Assembly (NCBI RefSeq): GCF_020618775.1
Contig: NZ_JAESVB010000003.1
Span: 1-64,000, forward strand
Source: Acidisoma silvae
Lineage (GTDB): Bacteria > Pseudomonadota > Alphaproteobacteria > Acetobacterales > Acetobacteraceae
DNA length: 64,000 nt
Direction: 5' to 3'
A program made the position numbers and the translations under genes. Under the pieces are notes generated by a model. The model saw only the letters and a program-made list of their open reading frames with translations, ran no database searches and was not told the origin of the DNA. Of the stretch, positions 12,560 through 21,309 are shown piece after piece; position 1 is the stretch's first letter, and each line of letters begins with the position of its first letter.

Positions 12560-12594
12560 GTGGAACAGGGACTGAATGACGCCGCCTGTTCCAC
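12560..12594. terminator. Inverted repeat between convergent genes
   Basis: Arms 12560-12569 and 12585-12594 pair over 10 bp with a 15-base loop. It lies between the stops of the N-acetyltransferase and the lipoprotein gene. There is no T-run, so termination is an inference from position. Confidence 0.4.
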
Positions 12595-12612
12595 GTGAAA
12601 AGACCGACCCGC

Positions 12613-13689
12613 TTACGGCGTGATATTGGCCGGCAGCGGCGGCAGGACGCCCGATGATGCGGGCGCCGCCGGCTTGGGTGCCACAGGGGCCGGGGCGGGT
12701 GTCGGAGCCGACGCCGGCGCCGGAATGGCAGCGGCCGGCACAGCTGCGCCCATCGTGCCATTCGGCTGAACGGGAACAAGCTGCGGCATAGCGGCTGCAC
12801 CGGCCGGCATGGCCGGCGTCAGCTGCGTCGGCGCACCGGGCATGGCCGGCACAGCCGGGGATGACAGGTCCTGGTCGGTCGGCACCGGATTGCCCTGCGG
12901 CATGCCCAAATCGCCGCCCGGCATCGTATCGGTATTGACCGGCGGTGCGGTGACGGCAGCCGGCATCGTCATGCCGGGCATGGCGGGCATGGCGGGCGCC
13001 GGCTGGGTCGCGCCCAGCGGCTGAGGTGCCGTCAGCGGCATGGCCGCGCCCATCACGGGCGCGCCAGGACCGCTCAGCGGCACCGCCTGCACGGGCGTCG
13101 GCCCGGACGGGCCGCCGATCACGGCAGAGCCGCCGCCCACGATCCAGCGCGGCAGGTTTTGGCGAATCTGATATTCAAGCTCGACATTCTCGGCGTTCAC
13201 CATGTCCTGCGTCATGGCATACAGGAACGCGCGCAGCGCCGCCTGGCTGGTATCGTCCGGCATGGTGCGCGTGCGGCTGATGCTGGCATCCGTATAGCCA
13301 CGGGACCGCCCATCGGCCGAGCGCACGGTCAGGCGCAGCGAGATATTGCCCACCGCCGTGTCATTCACCTGATTGATCGAGGCGCTGTTGACGGTGATTG
13401 TCGCCGTGCCGCCGCCACCGCCCGCGACCAGACGATCCTGGATCAGCTGCTGCACCGCCTGCAACGGCGCTTCAGGGCTCATCGGATCGAGGTCTGTGCC
13501 ATTCTGGCCGCCCGCGAAGGCCACCTGCGTCTGGATGGACGCGACATTGAGCGAGATCGGCGCCAGGTAGTTGTAGCGCAAAGGCGGAAAGTTTTGCGGC
13601 ACACCATCATCCCCGCCGCAGCCGGCGAGCAGAAGCGGCGCCGACATCGCGGCGCCAAGCAGCAGATGGCGGAACATCGAGCGTGTCAC
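12613..13689 (-). CDS. Pro/Ala/Met-rich lipoprotein, unknown function
   Basis: I do not recognise this 358-residue protein. A signal peptide (MTRSMFRHLLLGAAMSAPLL) ends in the lipobox LLAGC, so the mature protein should start at Cys24 and be lipid-anchored. Residues 25-200 look folded, with beta-rich stretches (TATITVNSASINQVNDT, AVGNISLRLTVRSADG) and an Asn/Gln-rich acidic region. From about 200 on, the chain is low-complexity Pro/Ala/Met/Gly (MPAMPGMTMPAAV and similar) and presumably extended across the periplasm. It ends 12 bases upstream of the hsp33 stop codon's far side (same strand), so the two may share a transcript. Confidence 0.7.
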   Translation of the reverse strand: MTRSMFRHLLLGAAMSAPLLLAGCGGDDGVPQNFPPLRYNYLAPISLNVASIQTQVAFAGGQNGTDLDPMSPEAPLQAVQQLIQDRLVAGGGGGTATITVNSASINQVNDTAVGNISLRLTVRSADGRSRGYTDASISRTRTMPDDTSQAALRAFLYAMTQDMVNAENVELEYQIRQNLPRWIVGGGSAVIGGPSGPTPVQAVPLSGPGAPVMGAAMPLTAPQPLGATQPAPAMPAMPGMTMPAAVTAPPVNTDTMPGGDLGMPQGNPVPTDQDLSSPAVPAMPGAPTQLTPAMPAGAAAMPQLVPVQPNGTMGAAVPAAAIPAPASAPTPAPAPVAPKPAAPASSGVLPPLPANITP

Positions 13690-13701
13690 GAAGGTCTTCT
13701 C

Positions 13702-14667
13702 CTATTGCGGGCGAGCGGCAGATTGACCGTGCAGATCGGCACGGGGAAAGCTGAAATGCATGTTGCAGAATTCACAGGTCATGGTGATGTCGTCGCCCTG
13801 CACCATCTCGTCCAGCTCTTCCGGAGTGAATTGCTCCAGAATGCCGGTCAGCTTGGCGCGGGAGCAACGGCAGCCATAGCCCAGCGCGCGAGCGCGGTCG
13901 GCGGCCACGCCCTCTGTATGGAACAGGCGATACAGCAGCCGTTCGGGTGTTACCTGGTCATCCAGCAGTTCGGCCTCGGTGACGGTGGCGGCCAGCGTCA
14001 CCGCCGTGTTCCAACTCTCGTCCTGCTCGGCATCCGACAAGGCCAGATTGCCGTCGCCGCCCGAGGCGATGCGTTCCAGGATCAGCGCGCTCGCCCGCCA
14101 ACCTTGCGGGGTCTGGGCGCAAGCCAGGTGGATGGCGCACTGAAACTGCTCGCTGGTCGCGAAGTAATGCAAAGCCATGTCAGACAGGTCGGCGCCTTCG
14201 ATGGCGACGATACCCTGATGCCGCTCCGTCTCCGGCCCCTGATCGACCGTGAAGGCCAGATAGCCTTGGCCCAGCAGTTCGGCGTCCGTCGCGGCATCGG
14301 CGTCGTCGAGCAGCGCCAGCCTGTCATTGTCGCCACGGGCATAGCCGCGCAGCGTGCCCTCATCGGTGCAATCGGTCAGCAGCAGATTGACCGGGCCGTC
14401 GCCCTTTGCCTGAAGGCTGAAGGTTCCGGAATATTTCAAAGCCGTCGCCAGGGCGGCCGTCAGCGCCAGCGCCTTGCCGGCCAGCCGGGTGACGGCATGG
14501 GGATTATGCGCATGGCGGCCCAGCAGCGCCTCTGCCAAAGGGCCAAGCTTGATCAGGCGGCCACGCACCGGCCGGTCGGGCAGGAAAAACGGCGTCACGC
14601 CCTGCGGGACGACAACATCCGGGAGATTGGGACGGCCACTATCAAGAAAAGCGGGAAGATCGTTCAT
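13702..14667 (-). CDS. hslO: Redox-regulated chaperone Hsp33
   Basis: Cytosolic holdase switched on by oxidation plus unfolding. 321 residues from ATG 14667; a GTG three codons upstream is the alternative. The four zinc-binding cysteines that form the redox switch are present near the C terminus, as GCRCS and, about 30 residues later, TCEFC. The N-terminal domain is the standard HSP33 fold (HAVTRLAGKALALTAALATA). It precedes the lipoprotein gene by 12 bases on the same strand. Confidence 0.95.
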   Translation of the reverse strand: MNDLPAFLDSGRPNLPDVVVPQGVTPFFLPDRPVRGRLIKLGPLAEALLGRHAHNPHAVTRLAGKALALTAALATALKYSGTFSLQAKGDGPVNLLLTDCTDEGTLRGYARGDNDRLALLDDADAATDAELLGQGYLAFTVDQGPETERHQGIVAIEGADLSDMALHYFATSEQFQCAIHLACAQTPQGWRASALILERIASGGDGNLALSDAEQDESWNTAVTLAATVTEAELLDDQVTPERLLYRLFHTEGVAADRARALGYGCRCSRAKLTGILEQFTPEELDEMVQGDDITMTCEFCNMHFSFPRADLHGQSAARPQ

Positions 14668-14747
14668 GCAACTCACTTAAGACGCCAGAACCGGTTTCGC
14701 CATCCGCTATTGCGCATTGAACCCTGCCATTCGCGGCAATCTCGCCT

Positions 14748-15707
14748 CTACTGCGGCCAGCGGAACAAAGGAATTGGCCCAAGCCTTACGAGACCGTCAT
14801 CCAGCGACAGCGCGGCCGGCATATCCGCCGTCATCACCAGGCCGGCGACCGCCCCCATGGCGCGCGCCTCCGCCCGTGTCATGACCTTCTCATCCGCCAG
14901 TTTTTCGAGTGCCACGTTCAAGCCCTTGGCCGATACCGAGAGCAAGCCTTTCGGTTTCTGACGAGCCGCAAGCGCCAATCGGCCGGTCGCGTTCAGCGTC
15001 AGGGGACCGTCTTCGAGCGTGAAGGCGCAAAGGGCAAGCTGCGGCGCGGCGGACGGGCCGGAGATCACCGTGTCGAAAGACAGAAATTTCGGATTGCCCA
15101 GCGCCCCCATATGCGAGCGCGGCAGACCGATGCCCTGCAGCTGCATCGCCAGCACAGTCTCCGGCCCATCCGCCTGTAGCGCGGCGGCCATCGCCGTGAT
15201 GGAGACGGGCTGAACCTTGCCCTCGCCGGCGGGCCAGGCGGCCAGGATGGCCGAGGCATTGCCCTGGATCAGCCCGAGCCGGCCATCCGGCAGCAAGGCT
15301 GCCAGCGCCGCCATCTTCTGCGCCTGGAAGGCGACCGGCGGCTTGTGTCCAAGGGCAATGGACTGCCGCCCGTCGATACCGATGAACAGATCGCCGGAAT
15401 GGCGGATGTCGCGTGCCAGCGTCACCTGAGCCGCCTGCCAGACGGCGCCACCCGGCAGAGCGGCCTGATCGGCCTCAACCGAGACATGGGTCAGCCGGAT
15501 GCCGGCCGCCATCGGCCAGCCGGTTCGCACCGGCGGGTCATGCCGGATGACGAAGCCCGCCGCCTGGGCCTGGCTTTCCCAAGCGGTCAGATTGTCCGCC
15601 AGCCGCCCGGCCAGAAGATACCAAACCCCAGTCCAGCCCCCGACAAGGACCAGAAGAAGGAAAATCAGGACCAGAAAAGCCCGTCTGAAGCGACGCCGTT
15701 TGCTCAT
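14748..15707 (-). CDS. DUF2125 membrane-anchored periplasmic protein
   Basis: 319 residues with a basic N terminus (MSKRRRFRRAF) and one membrane helix (about 11-30, LVLIFLLLVLVGGWTGVWYL). A long periplasmic part follows, built of repetitive beta strands. The early motif WESQAQAAGFVIRHDPPVRTGWP and later GHKPPVAF-type segments match the alphaproteobacterial DUF2125 family. No function is established to my knowledge; the beta-rich layout recalls lipid-transfer or AsmA-like proteins. ATG 15707 was chosen; ATG 15713 is two codons upstream. Divergent from argG (86 bases). Confidence 0.75.
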   Translation of the reverse strand: MSKRRRFRRAFLVLIFLLLVLVGGWTGVWYLLAGRLADNLTAWESQAQAAGFVIRHDPPVRTGWPMAAGIRLTHVSVEADQAALPGGAVWQAAQVTLARDIRHSGDLFIGIDGRQSIALGHKPPVAFQAQKMAALAALLPDGRLGLIQGNASAILAAWPAGEGKVQPVSITAMAAALQADGPETVLAMQLQGIGLPRSHMGALGNPKFLSFDTVISGPSAAPQLALCAFTLEDGPLTLNATGRLALAARQKPKGLLSVSAKGLNVALEKLADEKVMTRAEARAMGAVAGLVMTADMPAALSLDDGLVRLGPIPLFRWPQ

Positions 15708-15793
15708 GCACATCCATATCGCGATGGCGACGCTTGTCGCCACCCTGCCCCATGCTTATGCCTCTGTGGGATCGTCAGTGACCGGAGACCAAG

Positions 15794-17023
15794 ATGGCCG
15801 CGAAATCCGTAAAGAAAGTCGTGCTCGCCTATTCGGGCGGGCTTGATACCAGCGTTATCCTCAAATGGCTTCAGCAGACCTATGGCTGTGAAGTCGTGAC
15901 CTTTACGGCCGATCTGGGCCAGGGCGAGGAACTGGAACCCGCACGCCGCAAGGCCGAGATGGCTGGTGTGAAGCAGATCTTCGTCGACGATCTGCGCGAA
16001 ACCTTCGTGAAGGATTTCGTCTTCCCGATGTTCCGCGCCAATGCGCTGTATGAGGGCCAGTATCTGCTCGGCACCTCCATCGCCCGGCCGCTCATCGCCC
16101 AGCGCCAGATTGAGATCGCGGAAGAGGTCGGCGCCGACGCCGTCGCCCATGGCGCGACCGGCAAGGGCAATGACCAGGTCCGCTTCGAGGTCGCCTATTA
16201 CGCCCTAAAGCCGGATGTGACGGTGATTGCCCCCTGGCGCGAATGGGATCTGACAAGCCGCACCCGGCTCATCGAATTCGCGGAAAAGAACCAGATTCCG
16301 GTGACGAAGGACAAGCGCGGCGAAGCTCCCTTCTCCGTCGATGCCAATCTTCTGCACTCGTCGTCGGAAGGCAAAATCCTCGAAGACCCCGCCATCGAAG
16401 CGGATGAGATCGTCTACCAGCGCACCATCCGGCCGGAAGACGCGCCGGATGTGGCGACGACCATCACCATGGACTTCCATAATGGCGATGCGGTCGCGAT
16501 CAATGGCGTGGCGCTGTCGCCGGCCACCCTGCTGACACAGCTCAATGCACTCGGTAAGGCCAATGGCATCGGCCGCCTGGATCTGGTCGAAAACCGCTTC
16601 GTCGGCATGAAGTCGCGCGGCATTTATGAGACGCCGGGCGGCACCATTCTGCTTGCCGCCCATCGCGGCATCGAAAGCATCACGCTGGACCGCGAAGCGG
16701 CGCATCTTAAAGACAGCCTGATGCCGCGCTATGCCGAACTGATCTATAACGGCTTCTGGTTCAGCCCGGAGCGGCGGATGCTACAGGCGCTGATCGATAC
16801 CAGCCAGGCTTCCGTCAGCGGCCGCGTCACCCTGAAGCTGTATAAGGGCAATGTCACGGTCATCGGCCGCGAAAGCCCGAACAGCCTCTATTCCATGAAG
16901 GTCGTGACCTTCGAGGACGATCAGGGCGCCTATAATCAGGTCGATGCGCAGGGCTTCATTAAGCTGCAAGCGCTGCGCCTGCGCCTGGGTGCCGCCGCCG
17001 GCCGGAAAGGCGGCACTCCGTAA
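15794..17023 (+). CDS. argG: Argininosuccinate synthase
   Basis: Condenses citrulline and aspartate with ATP to argininosuccinate, the penultimate step of arginine synthesis. 409 residues, standard for the type that begins [19 protein letters not shown]. The N-type ATP pyrophosphatase loop SGGLDTS is at about 14-20. The citrulline/aspartate-binding region [14 protein letters not shown] is near 118-131. It ends at a strong bidirectional terminator. No other arg gene is adjacent. Its product pathway shares ornithine-derived metabolites with the decarboxylase further on. Confidence 0.98.
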   Translation: MAAKSVKKVVLAYSGGLDTSVILKWLQQTYGCEVVTFTADLGQGEELEPARRKAEMAGVKQIFVDDLRETFVKDFVFPMFRANALYEGQYLLGTSIARPLIAQRQIEIAEEVGADAVAHGATGKGNDQVRFEVAYYALKPDVTVIAPWREWDLTSRTRLIEFAEKNQIPVTKDKRGEAPFSVDANLLHSSSEGKILEDPAIEADEIVYQRTIRPEDAPDVATTITMDFHNGDAVAINGVALSPATLLTQLNALGKANGIGRLDLVENRFVGMKSRGIYETPGGTILLAAHRGIESITLDREAAHLKDSLMPRYAELIYNGFWFSPERRMLQALIDTSQASVSGRVTLKLYKGNVTVIGRESPNSLYSMKVVTFEDDQGAYNQVDAQGFIKLQALRLRLGAAAGRKGGTP

Positions 17024-17042
17024 TTCACTGACATAATTGCGC

Positions 17043-17075
17043 AAAAAGGCCGCGGAGCGATCCGCGGCCTTTTTT
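17043..17075. terminator. Bidirectional terminator between argG and tRNA-Gly
   Basis: The stem 17048-17056 with 17061-17069 is extended by A/T pairs, with loop GCGA and a run of seven T's on the plus strand. The minus strand also reads into T's, so it can end both argG and the tRNA-Gly transcript. Confidence 0.9.
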
Positions 17076-17092
17076 GTATTGAGGCAATGTCG

Positions 17093-17166
17093 TGGAGCGG
17101 GCGAAGGGAATCGAACCCTCCTAGCTAGCTTGGAAGGCTAGAGCATTACCACTATGCTACGCCCGC
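17093..17166 (-). tRNA. tRNA-Gly (anticodon TCC)
   Basis: 74 bases including an encoded CCA. Acceptor arms GCGGGCG (17166-17160) and CGCCCGC (17103-17097) pair fully. The anticodon loop CTTCCAA gives TCC, and the T-arm reads GGAGGGTTCGATTCCC with the TTCGATT loop. It reads GGA (and GGG) codons. Confidence 0.95.
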
Positions 17167-17179
17167 CCATGGCAGCCTT

Positions 17180-17203
17180 GATACCCGCCTTCCGGCGGGT
17201 ATC
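17180..17203. terminator. 10-bp hairpin between hss and tRNA-Gly
   Basis: Stem 17180-17189 with 17194-17203 and a 4-base loop TTCC. It lies after the homospermidine synthase stop and just upstream of the tRNA. No T-run follows, so it may be a processing or stability element. Confidence 0.45.
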
Positions 17204-17230
17204 GCAAGGCCCAGCGGCAATCCCCTTGCC

Positions 17231-18637
17231 TCAGACGACGCGGAAATTGCCGAACAGCCAGGGCTCGCTGGTATCGACGGCTTCCGGAAAGAGCACGCCG
17301 CGATCGAGCAACGGCGTCCAGTCGGAATAGACGCCGACGACCTCGCCCAGGTAAGGCTTGGTGATCTCAAGGATGCGGTCATGGTCGATCGCGTCCGGTT
17401 CGATGACGCCGCGATCCGGGTTTTCCATGGCCCAGATCACGCCGGCCAGTACCGCCGCCGTCACCTGCAGGCTGGTCGCGTTGTTATAGGGCGCCAGGCT
17501 GCGGGCTTCCTCGATGGTGAGGCGCGACCCGTACCAATAGGCGCCATTCGCATGGCCCATCAGCAGCACGCCCAATTCGTCGGTGCCGGAGATGATCTCG
17601 TCCATCATCAGCCGGGTGCGGCTCTGCATGTTCCAGTTCTTGCCCGCCAGCTCATGCACGGACAGCACCGCGTCATCGGCCGGGTGATAGGCGTAGTGCA
17701 CAGTCGGGCGATAGGCGACCTCATCACCGTTCTTCACGGTGTAGTAGTCGGCAATCGAAATCGACTCGTTATGGGTGATCAGGAAACCGTGGAAGGGGCC
17801 TTCCAGCGGTGTCCAGGTCCGCACGCGGGTCGAGGCACCGGGGCGTTCCAGATAGATCGCGGCGCCCGAGCCGAAGTCGTGGCGGCGTGCGTCCGCCGGC
17901 CAGACCGTCTCATGCGTGCCCCAGCCGAGTTCCGCCGGCTGGCAGCCTTCGCCCACGAAACCGTCCACCGACCAGGTATTGACGAATTCGTCGCGCTCTT
18001 TCGGGATATTGGCGACCTGCGTGTCGCGCTCGGCGATATGGATGACCTTGACCGACAGCGTCTGGGCCAGGGCGCCCCATTCGGCGCGCGTCGTCGGCAC
18101 GGTCGTGACCACGCCCGTGTCATTGGCGAGATTGAGCAGCGCTTGCTTCACGAAATGCGACACGAGGCCGGGATTGGCGCCATGGGTGATGAGCGCGGTC
18201 GGGCCGCTATTGCCGCCCTCACGCAGAGCCAGAGCGGACTCGCGCAGCCCGTAGTTGGAGCGCTGCGAGGCCGAGAGCGAGGTATCGGTATAGCCGCCGA
18301 GCCAGGGCTCGACGCAGGTATCGAGATAGAGCGCGCCGACATCGCGGCAGAAGGCGATGAGCGCCACGGAAGACACATCGACCGAAAGGTTAAGCAGGAA
18401 ATCGCCCTGCCCCAGCATCGGGCTCAGCACATCGCGGAAATTCTCGCGCGTCAGCGGCTGCACAATATAGGTCACGCCCATTTCGGCCGCGACCCGGCTG
18501 CCGCGCTCGTCGGAATTGACGATCGTGATCTGGGACGGCTCCATGCCGATATGGCGCAGAATCAGAGGCAGAACGCCCTGGCCGATGCTGCCGCAACCCA
18601 CCATGACCAGGCGGCCCGAAAAGGAAACATGCTTCAC
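17231..18637 (-). CDS. hss: Homospermidine synthase
   Basis: Makes sym-homospermidine from putrescine in an NAD-dependent transfer of an aminobutyl group. This polyamine is typical of many alphaproteobacteria. 468 residues. The Rossmann motif VGCGSIGQGVLP is at about 13-24 and the saccharopine-dehydrogenase-like fold continues with NLSVDVSSVALIAFCRD and TCVEPWLGGYTD. Family length is about 470-480. It lies 72 bases after the ornithine decarboxylase gene on the same strand, so substrate supplier and user are cotranscribed or at least co-located, and the leader upstream of the decarboxylase may control both. Confidence 0.94.
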   Translation of the reverse strand: MKHVSFSGRLVMVGCGSIGQGVLPLILRHIGMEPSQITIVNSDERGSRVAAEMGVTYIVQPLTRENFRDVLSPMLGQGDFLLNLSVDVSSVALIAFCRDVGALYLDTCVEPWLGGYTDTSLSASQRSNYGLRESALALREGGNSGPTALITHGANPGLVSHFVKQALLNLANDTGVVTTVPTTRAEWGALAQTLSVKVIHIAERDTQVANIPKERDEFVNTWSVDGFVGEGCQPAELGWGTHETVWPADARRHDFGSGAAIYLERPGASTRVRTWTPLEGPFHGFLITHNESISIADYYTVKNGDEVAYRPTVHYAYHPADDAVLSVHELAGKNWNMQSRTRLMMDEIISGTDELGVLLMGHANGAYWYGSRLTIEEARSLAPYNNATSLQVTAAVLAGVIWAMENPDRGVIEPDAIDHDRILEITKPYLGEVVGVYSDWTPLLDRGVLFPEAVDTSEPWLFGNFRVV

Positions 18638-18709
18638 GGATGAGAACTCCCGAGTGAGAAGACGGTGAGAGAAGAACCGCCGCCCCCGGAATGGAGGGCG
18701 GCAGCTTGG

Positions 18710-19948
18710 TCAGGCCGCCAGATCAAGCAGGTCGTCACCCGGATGGCCCGGGGTCTGCAGCATGGGCTGGTCACGCACGGCCACCGTCTCGGCACAGCCG
18801 AAACCATTGAACTCCGTCGCCAGGCAGGCGCCATAGGCACCGAGCTGGCCGATTTCGATCCAATCCCCTTCGCGGATATCCGCCGGCAGGAAGAAGGGGC
18901 CCTTCATGAAGTCGGCGCTGTCGCAGGTCGGGCCGAAAAAGGCGAAAGCCTCCAGATCCGCCGCCGACCGCGCGCCGCCGTCACGGATCAGGCGCGCCGG
19001 AAAGCGGAAGCCGGGCGCGCCGGCATCCGACAGGCTGCCATAGACGCCATCGTTGATATACAGCGTCTCGCCGCGGCGATGCTGCACCTGCACGACGACG
19101 GAACTGCCCGCGGCAACCAGCGCGCGGCCGGGCTCGGCCCACAGGCGCGCGTTCGGCAGATCCAGATCGTCAAAGGCACCTTCGATCTCGGCGAAATAGG
19201 CCCCGAGCGGCGGCGGCTCCAGGTCCGGATAGCTCACCGGGAAACCACCACCGACATCGACAACGTCGATCGCGACACCGGCGGCACGGATCGCCTCACC
19301 GGCCAGCGCCAGCGCGCGGCGATAGGCGAGCGGGTCCATGCATTGCGAACCGACATGGAAGGAGACGCCAAGACGCACGGCCAGCGGGCGGGTAGCGCGC
19401 AGCAAAGCCACGGCCTCCTCGAGCGGGGCGCCGAACTTGCCCGAGAGGTCATACATCGCATTGCCCTTCGGCAGGCCCAGCCGCACAACCAGCCCCAGAT
19501 CATCGGCATGGCCGGTCTCGGTCATGATCTTGGCCAGCTCGTCGGCGCTATCGAGCACGAAGTCGCGCACGTCATGCACGCGGTAGGCGTCGCGGATGGC
19601 CGAACGGGCCTTCACCGGATGCATGAAGTGAATGACGGCTTCGGGAAACAGGCCGCGCACCAGGGCCACTTCGGCGGCGGAGGCGCAGTCGAAATGCCGC
19701 ACGCCGCCTTCCCACAGGGAGACCAGCACATCGGCGTCCGGGTTGCATTTCACGGCATAGAGAACGTCGCCACGGAATTCCGAGACGAAACGGGCAGCCG
19801 TCGCGCGCAGCACGCCGGGACGCAGGCAATGGATCGCTTCCTCGGGCCGGCCAGCCTGGATGATCTCATCCACGGACGGCGGGAATACGGGAGACGCGGC
19901 GGCGCGGCGCAAAGCAGTCACGGCATTCCGGGGACGAATATGGCTCAT
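18710..19948 (-). CDS. Fold-III PLP ornithine (or lysine/ornithine) decarboxylase
   Basis: Decarboxylates ornithine to putrescine, the substrate of the neighbouring homospermidine synthase. 412 residues of the eukaryotic-type alanine-racemase fold. The PLP lysine is Lys67 in LYAVKCNP, the phosphate-binding glycine run is VVDVGGGFPVSYP, and the active-site cysteine lies in FFGPTCDSADF, close to the ODC motif. It ends about 20 residues after QTPGHPGDDL. The start at 19948 has an AGGAGGG ribosome site 8 bases upstream. Lysine may also be a substrate in this family. The 200-base leader upstream carries a short ORF and several hairpins. Confidence 0.92.
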   Translation of the reverse strand: MSHIRPRNAVTALRRAAASPVFPPSVDEIIQAGRPEEAIHCLRPGVLRATAARFVSEFRGDVLYAVKCNPDADVLVSLWEGGVRHFDCASAAEVALVRGLFPEAVIHFMHPVKARSAIRDAYRVHDVRDFVLDSADELAKIMTETGHADDLGLVVRLGLPKGNAMYDLSGKFGAPLEEAVALLRATRPLAVRLGVSFHVGSQCMDPLAYRRALALAGEAIRAAGVAIDVVDVGGGFPVSYPDLEPPPLGAYFAEIEGAFDDLDLPNARLWAEPGRALVAAGSSVVVQVQHRRGETLYINDGVYGSLSDAGAPGFRFPARLIRDGGARSAADLEAFAFFGPTCDSADFMKGPFFLPADIREGDWIEIGQLGAYGACLATEFNGFGCAETVAVRDQPMLQTPGHPGDDLLDLAA

Positions 19949-20165
19949 CGGGCAACCCTCCTAACACCCGCGGTTGGCCGCGAATGTGACGTCTTGAACA
20001 AGGATGGAACGCAAAGATGCCGTCACCGGCAGCGAAGGCTGCGGGCAGACGGAGAACGCTGTGGATCAGGCCGGTCTAGCCGGCACAATCCTCAGACAGG
20101 TTTGCGATGAGAGAGCATCGCAGCGTGCGTAACAGAAAACATATCGTTTCCCTTCAGGACGCCGG
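19949..20165 (-). ncRNA. Structured mRNA leader of the ornithine decarboxylase gene (speF-motif-like)
   Basis: Gene-free leader before the decarboxylase, read on the minus strand. It contains a 16-codon ORF (20142-20092) and, in order, four hairpins. One lies inside the ORF (20104-20109 with 20116-20121). A second lies just after its stop (20070-20074 with 20080-20084). A third is at 20029-20033 with 20038-20042, and the last is next to the decarboxylase ribosome site (19969-19973 with 19978-19982). An RNA motif named speF has been reported upstream of alphaproteobacterial ornithine decarboxylase genes. The location fits, but I cannot confirm sequence identity with it. Confidence 0.55.
20092..20142 (-). 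CDS. 16-residue leader peptide upstream of ornithine decarboxylase
   Basis: Short ORF encoding MFSVTHAAMLSHRKPV, with an AAGGGA ribosome site six bases before its ATG, and ending 143 bases before the decarboxylase start. Codons 7-13 form a perfect 6-bp hairpin with a CUCUCU loop, so ribosome position would decide whether that hairpin exists. The peptide is rich in His, Arg and Lys near its end and stops after Pro-Val. This is the layout of a ribosome-sensing attenuator. In gammaproteobacteria the speFL leader peptide senses ornithine; a similar role here is inference. Confidence 0.5.
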   Translation of the reverse strand: MFSVTHAAMLSHRKPV

Positions 20166-20413
20166 TCAGTGTTGGGACCGGCTGGACCAAAAAGGACGCG
20201 TTACGTCGTTGCTGTGCCCCTTTAGGGCTCGCGGCACGTGCGATTGCGTCAAGCCTTGCGCCGTTCGTCAGCGCGGAGGCTGATATAAAGATAAACGCAG
20301 GGGGTGGGGATGCCGATCTTTCCCCTCGGTTATGCTTGTAGAGCGTGACTAGTACAGGCTTTCTAAGCGCTGCACTCCGTGGCATTCGGGCCAAGGGGTA
20401 AGGTTACGAATCC

Positions 20414-21169
20414 ATGATTTCACCAGAGCGTGCCAAAGTCATGCCGCCGGCTTCCGTCCGGGCGGTCAGCGTCATGGCGCCGGAGCTTGAATCGGCTGCC
20501 GCGCTGATCGCGTCGGTGGCCATGCTGATACCCGAGCAGCTGGCCGATCGCGGCGGCGCGCCCAATATAGCGGCGCTCGCCCTCAATATGTTCGCGGTGC
20601 CGACCTTCCTCGTCCGCCAGAACTGCGAAATCGTCGCCTCCAGCAATATCGGCCCGGCTTTGCTCGAAACCTCGCGGGCCTTCTACCAGCATCAGGGCCG
20701 GCTGACCGTGCGCCGCGCCAGCGATACCCATGCGCTGCTGGAAGCCGTCGGCCGCGTGATGACGACGGGCACCGGGGAATTGCTGCGCTTTCTGACCCGG
20801 CAGGACGAAGCCAGCGCCCTTATGCGGTTGCACGGGATACCCGGCCAGCCACTGGTTATCGTTGCCATTGCCGAACTGCGCGCCCCCATGCTGCTGGCGC
20901 ACGGCTGGTCCACGGCCGCCTTCGGCTTCTCTGCACCTCATGCGGCACTGGCGGAAAGCCTGGCTTTAGGCCACAGCCTGGCCGAATTCGCGGAAACCCA
21001 CAGCCTGCCCATTGGCACCGTGCGCACGCGCCTCAAGAAGCTGCTGATCCAGACAGGCACGAGCTCGCAAGCCTCGCTGGCGGCCATGTTGCAGCGCGCC
21101 TCCGTCATCATGAGCGGGGCGGAAAGGCTGGCAAACCCGCCGAAAGGACGCCGCGCGGCAGGCGGCTAA
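20414..21169 (+). CDS. LuxR-type helix-turn-helix regulator
   Basis: 251 residues. The C-terminal part (about 178-235) is a LuxR/FixJ-type DNA-binding domain: ALAESLALGHSLAEFAETH, then LPIGTVRTRLKKLLIQTGTS, which match the turn and recognition helix. The leading residues normally reading LTPAE are altered to FSAPHA. The N-terminal 170 residues are probably a ligand or signal domain without a phosphorylatable receiver; I do not recognise it, though it has a PAS-like length and a helix NMFAVPTFLVRQNCEIVASS. Ribosome site GGTAAGG precedes ATG 20414. It diverges from the decarboxylase leader and could regulate polyamine or sugar genes on either side. Confidence 0.75.
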   Translation: MISPERAKVMPPASVRAVSVMAPELESAAALIASVAMLIPEQLADRGGAPNIAALALNMFAVPTFLVRQNCEIVASSNIGPALLETSRAFYQHQGRLTVRRASDTHALLEAVGRVMTTGTGELLRFLTRQDEASALMRLHGIPGQPLVIVAIAELRAPMLLAHGWSTAAFGFSAPHAALAESLALGHSLAEFAETHSLPIGTVRTRLKKLLIQTGTSSQASLAAMLQRASVIMSGAERLANPPKGRRAAGG

Positions 21170-21309
21170 AAGGCCGCCCGGCCGCGTTTGACCTCATCAC
21201 GCATCACGCTATGGTGCCGCCGAGATCGGTCATGGACGAGCGATACAGCGTCTGAGTGGCAAGCCGGCTCATGGATGCAGATCGACCCGATCTGGAAGGA
21301 GCTTGATAA

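Noticed and set aside
12809..13024. Met/Gly-rich plus-strand frame within the lipoprotein region
   Set aside because: It is the complement of the low-complexity Pro/Ala/Met tail and arises from its GCC/GGC repeats.
13159..14961. 600-codon plus-strand frame across the lipoprotein, hsp33 and DUF2125 genes
   Set aside because: It runs antisense through three real genes and has no domain signature.
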